From Candidatus Levybacteria bacterium RIFCSPHIGHO2_01_FULL_38_26 (GTDB taxonomy: Bacteria > Patescibacteriota > Microgenomatia > Levybacterales > UBA12049): 36,314 bases of DNA. The translations under genes were made by a program, and so were the position numbers. Below are positions 15,529 to 24,071 of the stretch, one piece after another (position 1 is the first letter of the stretch; the number at the start of each line of letters is the position of its first letter). The notes beneath the pieces were generated by a model. That model did no database searches. It was not told where the DNA came from and was given only the letters and a program-made list of their open reading frames with translations. The stretch is taken from NCBI GenBank assembly GCA_001782075.1, contig MFNO01000017.1, positions 1-36,314 on the forward strand. The letters are read 5' to 3'.

Positions 15529-16805
15529 TGATGTTTATTAGAAATTTCGATTCCCTTGCAAAAACTGAAACACGGAAAGCATGTCTTAAGATTTTAGAAA
15601 CTGGACTTGAATCTATTCAGCCCCAAAAAGTAATACAAGAAAATATTTCCTTCAAAGGTGAAGCTCTAAGCATACAAAATCAAAAATTCAACCTAAAAAA
15701 TTTCAAAAGATTGCATCTTCTTGGATTTGGCAAAGGGTCTGGCGGGATTTCAAAATCTATTGAAGAACTGCTTGCAAACAAACTGGAAAACGGTTTTGTA
15801 ATTGATCTTGAAGCACAGGAATTTTCAAAAATTAAATTCACCAAGGGTACCCATCCCCTCCCCTCACAAGAAAACCTTTCATTTACAAAAAAATCCCTAA
15901 CCAGCTTAATCTCTCTAACTGAAAAAGACCTGGTTATTGTAGTTATAGCCGGCGGCGGGTCTGCGTTATTTGAAGACCCTTATAAAATAGATTTAGAAAA
16001 ACTAATTGAAGTCAACAAAGCTCTTCTGAAATGCGGCGCAAATATTTATGAGATGAATGTTGTGAGAAAGCATCTGTCAAAAGTCAAAGGAGGAGGCTTG
16101 GCAAAACTATTGTATCCTGCAAAAGTTGTAAGTATTATTGCTTCAGACGTCCCCGGCAATGATCTTTCTGTAATTGCCTCGGGTCCTACAGTCAAAGATC
16201 CATCAACCAAAAAAGAAGCGTTTGCTATTCTTAAAAAATTTGATCTTTGGGAAAAACTCGAATTGTCGGAAGACGATTTTTTGGAAACTCCAAAAGAAGA
16301 TAAGTATTTTAAAAATGTCTCAAATACACTAATCCTAAGCAATCTTACTCCTCTTATGGCTATGCAGAAAAAAGCAAAGGAGTTGGGTTTTAACGCGATT
16401 ATTTATTCGGACAAATTCCAGGGGGAAGCAAGATTTGTTGGAAAGGAACTCATGGATAAAACGCCTCCCCACCACATTCTTCTTGCAGCCGGAGAAACAA
16501 TTGTTAAAGTTAAAGGAAATGGAAAAGGAGGAAGAAACCAAGAGTTGGTTCTGGGAGCTATATCAGATATTCCAAGCGGTGTTGTTATAGCCTCTTGCGC
16601 GACTGACGGCTGGGACAATTCTCCGCATGCCGGTGCTATTGGAGATATAGAAACCGTTAAAAAAGCCAAGAAAATAAAACTTAATCCGGAACGATTTCTA
16701 GACACTAACAACAGTTTTAAATTCTTCAAAAAAACAGGCGACAATATAGTCACAGGCCGCCTCCCCTCAAACGTCTCTGATTTAATGATTGTTGTAAAAA
16801 ATTAA
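15525..16805 (+). CDS. Glycerate 2-kinase, type II (GckA/MOFRL family)
   Basis: A 426-residue enzyme that phosphorylates glycerate at C2 to give 2-phosphoglycerate for lower glycolysis. Recognised by LLGFGKGSGG near the N terminus, IVVIAGGGSALFEDP, MNVVRKHLSKVKGGGLAK, SDVPGNDLSVIASGPT, and the MOFRL domain with GNGKGGRNQELVLGA and SCATDGWDNSPHAGA. Length and domain order are normal. ATG 15525 gives an ATGA overlap with rpiB; a second ATG lies at 15528. This gene connects the upstream sugar kinase and aldolase genes to glycolysis if the aldolase makes a C3 aldehyde or acid. Confidence 0.93.
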   Translation: MMMFIRNFDSLAKTETRKACLKILETGLESIQPQKVIQENISFKGEALSIQNQKFNLKNFKRLHLLGFGKGSGGISKSIEELLANKLENGFVIDLEAQEFSKIKFTKGTHPLPSQENLSFTKKSLTSLISLTEKDLVIVVIAGGGSALFEDPYKIDLEKLIEVNKALLKCGANIYEMNVVRKHLSKVKGGGLAKLLYPAKVVSIIASDVPGNDLSVIASGPTVKDPSTKKEAFAILKKFDLWEKLELSEDDFLETPKEDKYFKNVSNTLILSNLTPLMAMQKKAKELGFNAIIYSDKFQGEARFVGKELMDKTPPHHILLAAGETIVKVKGNGKGGRNQELVLGAISDIPSGVVIASCATDGWDNSPHAGAIGDIETVKKAKKIKLNPERFLDTNNSFKFFKKTGDNIVTGRLPSNVSDLMIVVKN

Positions 16806-16809
16806 TTAG

Positions 16810-16818
16810 TGATAAAAT
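16810..16818 (+). promoter_or_regulatory. -10 promoter box for the methyltransferase-like gene (leaderless)
   Basis: TGATAAAAT ends 6 bases before the ATG at 16825. Transcription would begin at or next to the start codon, and there is no Shine-Dalgarno sequence. No convincing -35 box is visible. Confidence 0.55.
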
Positions 16819-16824
16819 AATTCT

Positions 16825-17760
16825 ATGAGCGAGGGATCTTCAGGGCAATTTGAAAAACCAACCCTAGTGCAACAGGAGGCAGACAAGAGGGTAATTTATG
16901 GATTTTTGGGGACACTGGAAGATAAAAATATTAAAGAATCCGGTCACAAAAGTGGTATAAGAGAATGGAAAGAACAAGGATTTAATATTAATACTGTCAT
17001 TGGAGAACAAGAAGGATCGTTAATAGAAGTCGGCGGCCCTACGCAGGAAGGCTATGATCTTGTTGATATAAATTCTTTAAATAAGAAATTATTTGTTTCA
17101 AATTTAACCTCTGATGTGCAAAAATGGGACGACAGAGAAAAGTCAGGACAACGCCTTGGGAAAATTGATTTTAAAGCCGATGCTACAAGTTTGCCACTAA
17201 AGAACGGTAGTTTAGCGGGTATATTAGGATCAAACATTTCAGAAGAAAGAAGCAATGAAATATTTATAGAAGCCAAAAGAGTGCTGAAGGATAATGGAAT
17301 ATTGGTTTGGCAAGGCGGAGTTATAAAGGATTTATTTTCTATCAAAAACCTAGGTTTTGATTTAAAGCAGATAAAAATTCAAATATATTATCGGAGCGAA
17401 TGGGGTTTTGAGCCAAGCCAAAATTCAGACGAGCGGAGAGTTGAAGAAGGTGATCGAGGACTCGTCTTTAGTGCTGTATTGCAGAAGAAAGCAGAGTCGC
17501 AATACAACGAACAAGAAGATATAGAAAAATGGAAGTCTATTGCTCAAGAATCTGTTGAGACTAAACAAGAAGTAAATATACCAAATTTTAGCAATGTTGA
17601 TGGTCATCCCTTAACACCAGAAGAAAAAATAGGACATATCAGGTGGGCATACCGATTCAGAATAAAAATTCCTGATGTTGATGTTGCAGATGGTCATAAG
17701 CTGAACAACGAAGAACAGTTAGACTTTCTCATGAAAAGATATCCTCCTTCTAAGAGTTAG
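16825..17760 (+). CDS. SAM-dependent methyltransferase-like protein
   Basis: A 311-residue protein. LIEVGGPTQEGYDLVD is a degenerate motif I (E-V-G-G-P-T), followed by FKADATSLPLKNGSLAGILG, RSNEIFIEAKRVLKDNG, and ILVWQGG, as in Methyltransf_11-type domains. The usual GxGxG is altered to GGPT, as seen in a subset of small methyltransferases that still bind SAM. The C-terminal third is charged and ends with two similar short segments, DGHPLTPEEKI and DGHKLNNEEQL, a small internal repeat of unknown role. The gene is flanked by metabolic genes but has its own promoter-like box. Confidence 0.7.
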   Translation: MSEGSSGQFEKPTLVQQEADKRVIYGFLGTLEDKNIKESGHKSGIREWKEQGFNINTVIGEQEGSLIEVGGPTQEGYDLVDINSLNKKLFVSNLTSDVQKWDDREKSGQRLGKIDFKADATSLPLKNGSLAGILGSNISEERSNEIFIEAKRVLKDNGILVWQGGVIKDLFSIKNLGFDLKQIKIQIYYRSEWGFEPSQNSDERRVEEGDRGLVFSAVLQKKAESQYNEQEDIEKWKSIAQESVETKQEVNIPNFSNVDGHPLTPEEKIGHIRWAYRFRIKIPDVDVADGHKLNNEEQLDFLMKRYPPSKS

Positions 17761-17853
17761 AGATAAAACACAACATGTTAAGTAGATCGTGTGAAACGAC
17801 ACCTGCGAGGTACAAAATGCAGACATATTTCTTGAAAAGATTAAAACTAATTG

Positions 17854-17883
17854 TTGAAAATGAATCAAAAAGCGTGTTAAGAT
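17854..17883 (+). promoter_or_regulatory. Promoter for split transketolase genes (leaderless)
   Basis: TTGAAA (17854-17859) and TAAGAT (17878-17883) are separated by 18 bases. The ATG of the transketolase N-half begins 7 bases later, so the predicted transcript has little or no leader. The rest of the 130-base gap upstream shows a weak hairpin (GTGTGAAACGACAC) only. Confidence 0.55.
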
Positions 17884-17890
17884 AGACTTA

Positions 17891-18784
17891 ATGATCGAAG
17901 AACTACACGATGATAAATTAAAAGATTTAGAGCTTAAAGCAAACCAAATAAGACAGCTTATTATTGAATCTTTAGTTGAAGCAGGATCAGGACACTCGGC
18001 TGGTCCCCTTGGAATGACTGACATCTTTACCGCCTTTTACTTCCATATCCTCAACCACGACCCAAAAAATCCAGACTGGGAAGACCGCGACCGGCTGGTT
18101 TTGTCAAACGGACACATCTGTCCAGTCAGATACGCGGCAATGGCGCTGTCCGGATATTTCCCGATTGAGGAGCTGAAGACTCTGCGCAAATTAAACTCCC
18201 GTCTCCAAGGACATCCTCACAGATCCGCACTTCCCGGAGTCGAAACAACATCCGGACCGCTTGGTGAGGGAATTTCCCAGGCAATCGGCATGGCTTTGGC
18301 GGCAAAACTCGACAATAAAAAACATCACATCTATTGCATTGCCTCTGACGGGGAACAGCAGGAAGGAAATACTTGGGAAGCTGTAATGTTTGCGGCAAAA
18401 TACAAAATAAACAATCTCACTTTGGTTATAGACCGCAACAATATTCAGATTGACGGATTTACAGAAAACATTATGCCGCTTGAACCTTTCAGGGCAAAAT
18501 ACGAAGCTTTTAATTGGAAGGTGTTTGAAGTCGATGGACACAATATAAAAATGTTTGTTGACGCAATTCGTGAAGCCCGCTCGGTTTTTGAAAAACCTAC
18601 AGCTATCATTGCTCATACTACTCCTGGAAAGGGTGTAGATTTTATGGAAAACAGATTCGAGTGGCACGGCATGCCGCCTGACACTCAAGATGTAAAAGGC
18701 GCTCCACCAAAAGGACAACAGACAAAAAAAGCGCTCGACGAATTAAGAACGCTGCAGGGAAAAATAGTAAGCGAGCACCAGTAA
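17891..18784 (+). CDS. Transketolase, N-terminal (thiamine diphosphate-binding) subunit
   Basis: A 297-residue protein equal to the N-terminal third of transketolase. Hallmarks: SGHSAGPLGMTDIFTAFYFH, RDRLVLSNGH, LQGHPHRS, TSGPLGEGISQAIGMALAAK, the ThDP/Mg motif ASDGEQQEGNTWEA (DGEQ rather than GDGE, near residue 152), and LVIDRNNIQIDG. It transfers two-carbon ketol units between sugar phosphates together with the next gene product. Split transketolases are common in CPR bacteria, archaea and several anaerobes. The start has a promoter-like box 7 bases upstream. Confidence 0.95.
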   Translation: MIEELHDDKLKDLELKANQIRQLIIESLVEAGSGHSAGPLGMTDIFTAFYFHILNHDPKNPDWEDRDRLVLSNGHICPVRYAAMALSGYFPIEELKTLRKLNSRLQGHPHRSALPGVETTSGPLGEGISQAIGMALAAKLDNKKHHIYCIASDGEQQEGNTWEAVMFAAKYKINNLTLVIDRNNIQIDGFTENIMPLEPFRAKYEAFNWKVFEVDGHNIKMFVDAIREARSVFEKPTAIIAHTTPGKGVDFMENRFEWHGMPPDTQDVKGAPPKGQQTKKALDELRTLQGKIVSEHQ

Positions 18785-18792
18785 GATTATCT

Positions 18793-19782
18793 ATGCTAAA
18801 CCCAGACCTAAAACTTAACCCAAAACTCTTCGACCAAGATGTTGAAGTAAAACCAACCCGACATGGTTACGGAGACGGGTTAGTAGAGCTTGGTGAACAA
18901 AACCCAAATGTTGTGGCACTCACTGCAGACCTGGCAGAATCAACTCAAGCACACAGGTTCGCCGAAAAATTTCCTGATAGATTTTTTCAATGCGGAGTTG
19001 CCGAACAAAACATGGCGGCAATCGCGGCTGGACTTGGGGTAAGCGGCAAAATTCCTTTTATGTCCTCTTATGCTACTTTTTCTCCCGGCAAAAACTGGGA
19101 GACTATAAGAACTACTATTATATATAACCAGTCAAATGTAAAAATAGCAGGCCACCACAGCGGTATTGTCACAGGGCCTGACGGCGCGACCCACCAGGCA
19201 ACAGAAGACATCGCGATCACAAGATGCTGGCCTTGGATTAAAGTATTTGTCCCTTGTGATTATTTTGAGGGGAAAAAAGCAACTATTGCCTCAGCAAATT
19301 TTGAAGGACCCGCGTATCTGAGATTCACCAGGGACAAAACGCCAATAATGACTACCGAGCAGACTCCATACGAGATGGGAAAAATAAGTACTTTTTGGGT
19401 CTCGGATAATCCAAAGGCAGTAATATTCGGGACAGGACACATGCTCTACTATGCTTTAGTTGCGGCATCGGAACTTGAAAAAGAAGGAACAAATGTGCTG
19501 GTTGCAAACGTCGCGACGATCAAGCCTCTGGACGGACAAACAATTATTGATTTGGTTGGAAAAACCGGAGCTGCTGTAACAGTTGAAGATCATCAAGTAG
19601 AGGGAGGTTTGGGCGGAGCAATCGCAGAATTTTTGGGGAAAAATAAACCAGCACCCATGGAATTTATAGGCCTTCAAGATACTTTTGCAGAGTCCGGAAA
19701 ACCAAAAGAGTTGATAGAGAAATATGGGATGGGAAAGGAAGCAATCAAACAAGCAATAAAGAAAGTTATTGCTAGAAAATAA
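18793..19782 (+). CDS. Transketolase, C-terminal (pyrimidine-binding) subunit
   Basis: A 329-residue partner of the preceding protein. It has the PYR-domain features: RHGYGDGLVELGEQNPNVVA, LTADLAESTQAHRF, QCGVAEQNMAAIAAGLG (the conserved Glu that activates ThDP), and PFMSSYATFSPGKNWE. The C-terminal domain has VANVATIKPLDGQTI and TVEDHQVEGGLGGAIAEFLG. It starts 8 bases after the N-subunit gene. Together with rpiB upstream it supplies the non-oxidative pentose phosphate steps. Confidence 0.95.
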   Translation: MLNPDLKLNPKLFDQDVEVKPTRHGYGDGLVELGEQNPNVVALTADLAESTQAHRFAEKFPDRFFQCGVAEQNMAAIAAGLGVSGKIPFMSSYATFSPGKNWETIRTTIIYNQSNVKIAGHHSGIVTGPDGATHQATEDIAITRCWPWIKVFVPCDYFEGKKATIASANFEGPAYLRFTRDKTPIMTTEQTPYEMGKISTFWVSDNPKAVIFGTGHMLYYALVAASELEKEGTNVLVANVATIKPLDGQTIIDLVGKTGAAVTVEDHQVEGGLGGAIAEFLGKNKPAPMEFIGLQDTFAESGKPKELIEKYGMGKEAIKQAIKKVIARK

Positions 19783-19895
19783 GTCAAAAATCAAAAATCA
19801 AAAGGCAAAACCACAATTCAAAATTAAAAATTAATAAACTTTTGACTTTTTACTTGTAATTTTGAATTTTGACCTTTGAATTTTAAATTTATTTT
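19783..19895. repeat. AT-rich inverted repeat between transketolase and the FAD dehydrogenase
   Basis: The left half carries CAAAAATCAAAAATCAAAAGGC and AATTCAAAATTAAAAATTAA. The right half carries TTTTGACTTTTTACTTG, AATTTTGAATTTTGACC and TTTGAATTTTAAATTT, largely the reverse complement. The transcript could fold into a long A/U stem. It may end transcription of the transketolase operon or be a copy of the family that invades genes at 3073-3140 and 13897-13929. Confidence 0.65.
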
Positions 19896-19896
19896 T

Positions 19897-21552
19897 ATGG
19901 ATATCAATCTTCTCGCACAACTCAGGCAAACAATAAAAGGTGATGTGCTTACCGATGATCAAACCCTAACTACCTATTCCCACGATGCCAGTCTATTTGA
20001 AGTAAAACCACAGGTTGTCGTATTCCCAAAAGACGAAGAGGATGTAAAAGCTATAGTAAAATTTGTAAATAAAAACAAAAAAGCCAACCCTACCCTTTCT
20101 TTAACAGCGAGATCTGCTGGAACAGACATGAGCGGCGGCTCAATAAACGATTCTATCATAGTTGCATTTGAAAAATATTTCAATAACACTCCGAAAATTA
20201 ACGACAACGTCGCGACCACGCAGCCCGGTGTTTATTACCGAGATTTTGAAAAAGAAACTCTAAAACACAACCTGCTGTTTCCCTCATATCCCGCGTCCAG
20301 AGAAATATGCGCGATGGGAGGAATTGTGAATAACAACTCCGGCGGAGAAAAATCACTGCAGTATGGCAAGACTGAAAAGTACATCAAAAGAATGAAAGTG
20401 GTTCTTGCCGATGGAAATATTTACGAACTAAAACCACTGTCCCAGGAAGAACTCAACCAAAAACTGCAATTAAATACCTTCGAAGGAGAAATTTACAAAA
20501 AAACGCATAAATTAATAACTGACAATTACGACTATATTGTAAACGCAAAACCTGACGTGTCCAAAAATTCTGCCGGGTATTTTCTCTGGAATATATACGA
20601 CAAAGAAGAAGAAATTTTTGACCTCACACAATTGTTTGTCGGCGCTCAAGGCACATTGGGATTTGTTCTTGAGGCTGATATCGAACTTGTGCCAATACAC
20701 AAACATCGCGGGATGATAATTATTTTTCTGCACGAACTTAGTCATTTAAATCAAATTATAAATATTACCTTGCCTCTCAACCCCGAGAGCTTTGAATCAT
20801 ACGACGACAACACGCTAAAACTTGCTCTTCGTTACTTTCCCGAATTTGCCAAACAGCTTGGTCTAATAGGGATGATACAAGCAGGTATCGCATTCTTGCC
20901 TGCGTTTATCTCGCTTTTTACAGGACGCAGTCTTCCAAAACTGATTCTGCAGATTGATTTTACAAGCGACGACGCAAAAGAGGTTGAGCAAAAAATCTCA
21001 ACTCTTAAGGAAAAACTCAGACCCCTCAATCCCCAAACCCAAGTAGCAAAGGATGGCGAGGAAAAAAGGTATTGGCTGGTAAGACGCGAGAGCTTTAATC
21101 TTCTTCGAAAAAAAATCAGAAACAAACATACAGCTCCTTTTATAGACGATTTTGTCATAAAACCGGAGCACATCGGTGAAGTCGTGCCGCAAGTCACAGA
21201 CATTCTTAAAAAATATCCCGAATTTATTTACACGGTTGCGGGGCACGTCGGCAACGGAAATTTTCACATCATTCCTCTTGTTGACATCGCGGATCACAAG
21301 GTAAGGGAGAATATCCCCGTTATCGCAAAACAAGTTTATGATTTGGTGCAAAAATACAATGGCTCCACAACAGGAGAACACAATGACGGACTCATCAGAA
21401 CTCCGTATCTCAAGCAAATGTATGGAGAAAAAGTTATTTCACTTTTTGAACAAACCAAGCATATCTTCGATCCGGATAACATCTTCAATCCCCGCAAAAA
21501 AGTCCATGGAGACCTGGACTTTGCCATGAATCATATAAGGCAAAACTGGTAA
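19897..21552 (+). CDS. FAD-binding dehydrogenase, GlcD/D-lactate dehydrogenase-like
   Basis: A 551-residue flavoprotein of the vanillyl-alcohol-oxidase (FAD_binding_4 plus FAD-oxidase_C) type, which oxidises 2-hydroxy acids such as D-lactate or glycolate. FAD-domain features: TTYSHDASLFEVKPQVVVFP, LSLTARSAGTDMSGGSIND, GGIVNNNSGGEKSLQYG. The C-terminal oxidase part has TVAGHVGNGNFHIIPLVDIA, TGEHNDGLIRTPYL and IFDPDNIFNPRKKV. There is no attached Fe-S domain. A TTG at 19876 is in frame but lies within the AT-rich repeat, so the ATG at 19897 is chosen. The electron acceptor is unknown; no quinone-reducing partner is next to it. Confidence 0.88.
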   Translation: MDINLLAQLRQTIKGDVLTDDQTLTTYSHDASLFEVKPQVVVFPKDEEDVKAIVKFVNKNKKANPTLSLTARSAGTDMSGGSINDSIIVAFEKYFNNTPKINDNVATTQPGVYYRDFEKETLKHNLLFPSYPASREICAMGGIVNNNSGGEKSLQYGKTEKYIKRMKVVLADGNIYELKPLSQEELNQKLQLNTFEGEIYKKTHKLITDNYDYIVNAKPDVSKNSAGYFLWNIYDKEEEIFDLTQLFVGAQGTLGFVLEADIELVPIHKHRGMIIIFLHELSHLNQIINITLPLNPESFESYDDNTLKLALRYFPEFAKQLGLIGMIQAGIAFLPAFISLFTGRSLPKLILQIDFTSDDAKEVEQKISTLKEKLRPLNPQTQVAKDGEEKRYWLVRRESFNLLRKKIRNKHTAPFIDDFVIKPEHIGEVVPQVTDILKKYPEFIYTVAGHVGNGNFHIIPLVDIADHKVRENIPVIAKQVYDLVQKYNGSTTGEHNDGLIRTPYLKQMYGEKVISLFEQTKHIFDPDNIFNPRKKVHGDLDFAMNHIRQNW

Positions 21553-21560
21553 TTAAATTC

Positions 21561-21569
21561 TGCTATAAT
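21561..21569 (+). promoter_or_regulatory. Extended -10 promoter TGCTATAAT (leaderless)
   Basis: A perfect TATAAT (21564-21569) with an upstream TGn extension ends 6 bases before the ATG at 21576. The start site would be the A of the ATG. This is the clearest leaderless promoter in the window. Confidence 0.7.
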
Positions 21570-21575
21570 CAGGGC

Positions 21576-22238
21576 ATGAAAACCATACTGGTGGTCGAGG
21601 ACAATAACGACCTTCAGAATTATTTAAAAGACCTTCTTTTGGAGAATGGTTTTGGAACAAGAGTATCCTCTACCGGTTCTCAGGCTCTTGGTATTGTCAA
21701 AACTTCCCCGCCAGACTTGGTTATACTCGATCTGGGACTTCCAGATGTAAGCGGAGAAAGCGTTTGTCAGACAATAGTCAAAGAGCATCCGGATATTCCA
21801 ATTGTTATTTTAACTGCCAGAGATGGCTCAGAAGATGTAATCAAAGGTCTTAATCTTGGCGCGGATGACTATATCACCAAACCATTCGTTGGAGAGGAGC
21901 TGCTTGCTCGAATAAAAGCAAGACTTAGACCAAAAGGAGACGAAAAAATAACAGTAGCGGACTTGATTTTGAACAGCAAATCACTTGAAGTAAAAAGGGG
22001 AGGCAAACAAATAAAACTTACTCCAAAAGAATTTAGACTGCTTGAATATCTGATGCTAAATAAAGGGATGGTGCTTTCCCGAGAAATGATTCTAAATCGC
22101 ATTTGGTCTTATTCTCCGGACATCGAAACAAGGGTCGTTGATGTATATGTGGGGTATCTTAGAAAAAAAATAGACGGGGAATCTTCCATGAAACTTATCC
22201 ACTCTGTCCGCGGTTTTGGGTATATGCTGAAGGATTAA
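21576..22238 (+). CDS. OmpR/PhoB-family response regulator
   Basis: A 220-residue transcription regulator. The receiver domain has the acidic pocket (VVEDNND), phosphorylation site Asp52 in LVILDLGLPDVSG, Thr in ILTARDG and Lys in YITKPF. A winged-helix DNA-binding domain follows: LNSKSLEVKRGGKQIKLTPK, EFRLLEYLMLNKG, and SVRGFGYML at the wing. The histidine kinase downstream is on the opposite strand, about 300 bases away, and is the obvious candidate partner. The gene appears to be transcribed from a leaderless promoter at 21561-21569. Confidence 0.94.
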   Translation: MKTILVVEDNNDLQNYLKDLLLENGFGTRVSSTGSQALGIVKTSPPDLVILDLGLPDVSGESVCQTIVKEHPDIPIVILTARDGSEDVIKGLNLGADDYITKPFVGEELLARIKARLRPKGDEKITVADLILNSKSLEVKRGGKQIKLTPKEFRLLEYLMLNKGMVLSREMILNRIWSYSPDIETRVVDVYVGYLRKKIDGESSMKLIHSVRGFGYMLKD

Positions 22239-22289
22239 AACTTTTTATTAATCTATCGAAGAAACGGTAAAACCGAGACATCAAAAATC

Positions 22290-22439
22290 TTAATTTTTGT
22301 ACCATGGATTTAATTCACCTACTCTCCTGTCTGAACTTGAACTCTTCTCTTGTTTTTTAGGCTTTTTTTCTTTGACAACGTGCTTGTAGTAAAAGTTAAG
22401 ATAGCTCTGCAAATAATTATGTCTCACTCCCAAATTCAT
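22290..22439 (-). CDS. Possible small basic protein of 49 residues
   Basis: In the 297-base gap between the regulator and kinase genes, the minus strand holds an ORF from ATG at 22439 to TAA at 22290. The protein starts MNLGVRHNYLQSYLNFYYKH, is rich in Lys and Ser in its second half (KEKKPKKQEKSSSSD) and ends NPWYKN. A purine-rich AAGGGGG lies about 14 bases before the ATG. No family is recognised. It may be chance: it is short and the spacing of the ribosome site is long. The remainder of this gap shows no other feature. Confidence 0.3.
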   Translation of the reverse strand: MNLGVRHNYLQSYLNFYYKHVVKEKKPKKQEKSSSSDRRVGELNPWYKN

Positions 22440-22535
22440 AGTTCTTCGGCCCCCTTCTTATAAACCATACCCCTTCTACAATAACGCAAAATTTTAAAAA
22501 CACAATCAAAAAATAGTAAGATAAGTGTAAGAAAA

Positions 22536-24071
22536 TCACCGAAAGGGCAAAGTGAAATAGAAAGTTGATCCTTTTCCTTTCTTGCTTTCTACCCATAGTT
22601 TACCCCCATGCTGTCTCACTAATTCTTTAGCAATATTAAGACCAATGCCTAAGCCAAAAAACCTTTCCCCTCTTGCTCCTTTTATTCTATAAAATGGTGT
22701 AAATAAATACTTTTGCTCATCTTCAGCGATTCCAATGCCAAAATCTTGCACACCCACAGTAAGTTTTTCTTCGTCAGAAAAAGTCCTAACAATTACCCTA
22801 TCTGATGAGGGTGAGTATTTAACAGCATTCGTGAGAAGATTTACAAGCACTTGGTTTAGGCGATCAGGATCTCCCAATATTTTTCTTTTTATTCTTCCGC
22901 GAAGTATTATATTGTGATTTTTGGATACCATCTGTATATCCTCAACTGCTTCTTTAATCATAGAATCATAATCAAATACCTTTTTGTGAAGAGGCAGCGT
23001 CCCAACCCTCACTCTTGACACATCAAGAAGATCGTTAACAATCTTTGTAAGCAAATTCAGCTTATCGTCGATTCTTGTGAGAAGCCGCACTGACTTTTTG
23101 TCATCGGTTAACGTAAGCCATCTTTTCAAAGTTTGTGTAAAAATTTTCATGCTTGTTATAGGAGTTTTTAGCTCGTGACTTGCTATGCTTACAAATTCGT
23201 CTTTTCTAGCTTCAATGTCTTTGCGCTCAGATACAAAGGAAGCTAGAATCATAAATGTTACAGATGCAACACCCATGAAAAACTGCAAAAGCAGTAAACT
23301 TACAAAAATGCTCTCTTTTGCGAAAGGACCGTACCCCTCAAGCGTATTCCAAATCGCAATAATAATCAGGATAAACATCGAGGCTACTATTCCCCGCTGG
23401 CCAAAACGGATGGCAATAAAAACAAGAACCGGATAAATCAGATAAGTAAATGGCAGATTCCTAGTATCTAATCCAAATGCGCCGTTAAAGACGACAACGC
23501 CTGAAATAAAAAGAAGCTGTATTGATAAAATTGCTTCAAGCAATCTGCTTTTAGGTATCCTAAAAGCACCCGGTACACTCCAAACCAAAATCAGCGGCGC
23601 TATTATCAAATCTCCAAGCGCGTCTCCCACCCACCAGGCAAGAAAGGTCTGAGCAGAAGAAGAAAAGGATATAATACCTCCAAGCAGTAAACTGGAAACT
23701 CCAACAGAAGCTCCCACCAGGGTGCTAACGGTTGCAACCAACAACAACCCCAAGACGTCACTAAGCCGGGACAAAGAGTAATTAAACCCCTTAATAAAAT
23801 GTGTGAGTATAAATACACCCAGTACTGCTTCGAGTGTATTTCCAGTAGCAACTCCAAATGCGACAGATTCAGGAGCGCCTCTTAGAACGTTTGCAAAAAA
23901 AGCTCCCATCCACACTCCTGGCCAAAGTTGGTAGCCAAACAAAAGAAGGAATGCCAGTGAGATTCCCGCTGGAGGCCAGACCAAAGTCGCAAAACCACCT
24001 ACCGCCTCTATGTTAAGCCCAAATATCGCGGTTGTAACGTAGAGAAGAAAAAGAACTAGAATCTTTCTCAC
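22536..24071 (-). CDS. MASE1-domain sensor histidine kinase
   Basis: A 511-residue membrane kinase. Residues 1-280 form an eight-helix MASE1 sensor (VWPPAGISLAFLLLFG, ANVLRG, WWVGDALGDLIIAPLIL). A HisKA domain with His299 in SIASHELKTPITSM is followed by a HATPase domain with NLLTNAVKYSPSS (N box), VGVQDFGIGIAEDE (G1) and RFFGLGIGLNIAKELV (G2). The start is GTG, overlapping the stop of the receiver gene as GTGA, so the two are translationally coupled. The ligand of MASE1 is not known. The protein has no receiver or output domain, so phosphate must pass to a separate regulator. Confidence 0.93.
   Translation of the reverse strand: MRKILVLFLLYVTTAIFGLNIEAVGGFATLVWPPAGISLAFLLLFGYQLWPGVWMGAFFANVLRGAPESVAFGVATGNTLEAVLGVFILTHFIKGFNYSLSRLSDVLGLLLVATVSTLVGASVGVSSLLLGGIISFSSSAQTFLAWWVGDALGDLIIAPLILVWSVPGAFRIPKSRLLEAILSIQLLFISGVVVFNGAFGLDTRNLPFTYLIYPVLVFIAIRFGQRGIVASMFILIIIAIWNTLEGYGPFAKESIFVSLLLLQFFMGVASVTFMILASFVSERKDIEARKDEFVSIASHELKTPITSMKIFTQTLKRWLTLTDDKKSVRLLTRIDDKLNLLTKIVNDLLDVSRVRVGTLPLHKKVFDYDSMIKEAVEDIQMVSKNHNIILRGRIKRKILGDPDRLNQVLVNLLTNAVKYSPSSDRVIVRTFSDEEKLTVGVQDFGIGIAEDEQKYLFTPFYRIKGARGERFFGLGIGLNIAKELVRQHGGKLWVESKKGKGSTFYFTLPFR

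Noticed and set aside
18191-18718. 175-codon minus-strand frame inside the transketolase N-subunit gene
   Set aside because: The plus-strand frame is a clear transketolase with all motifs; the opposite frame has no ribosome site or family match.
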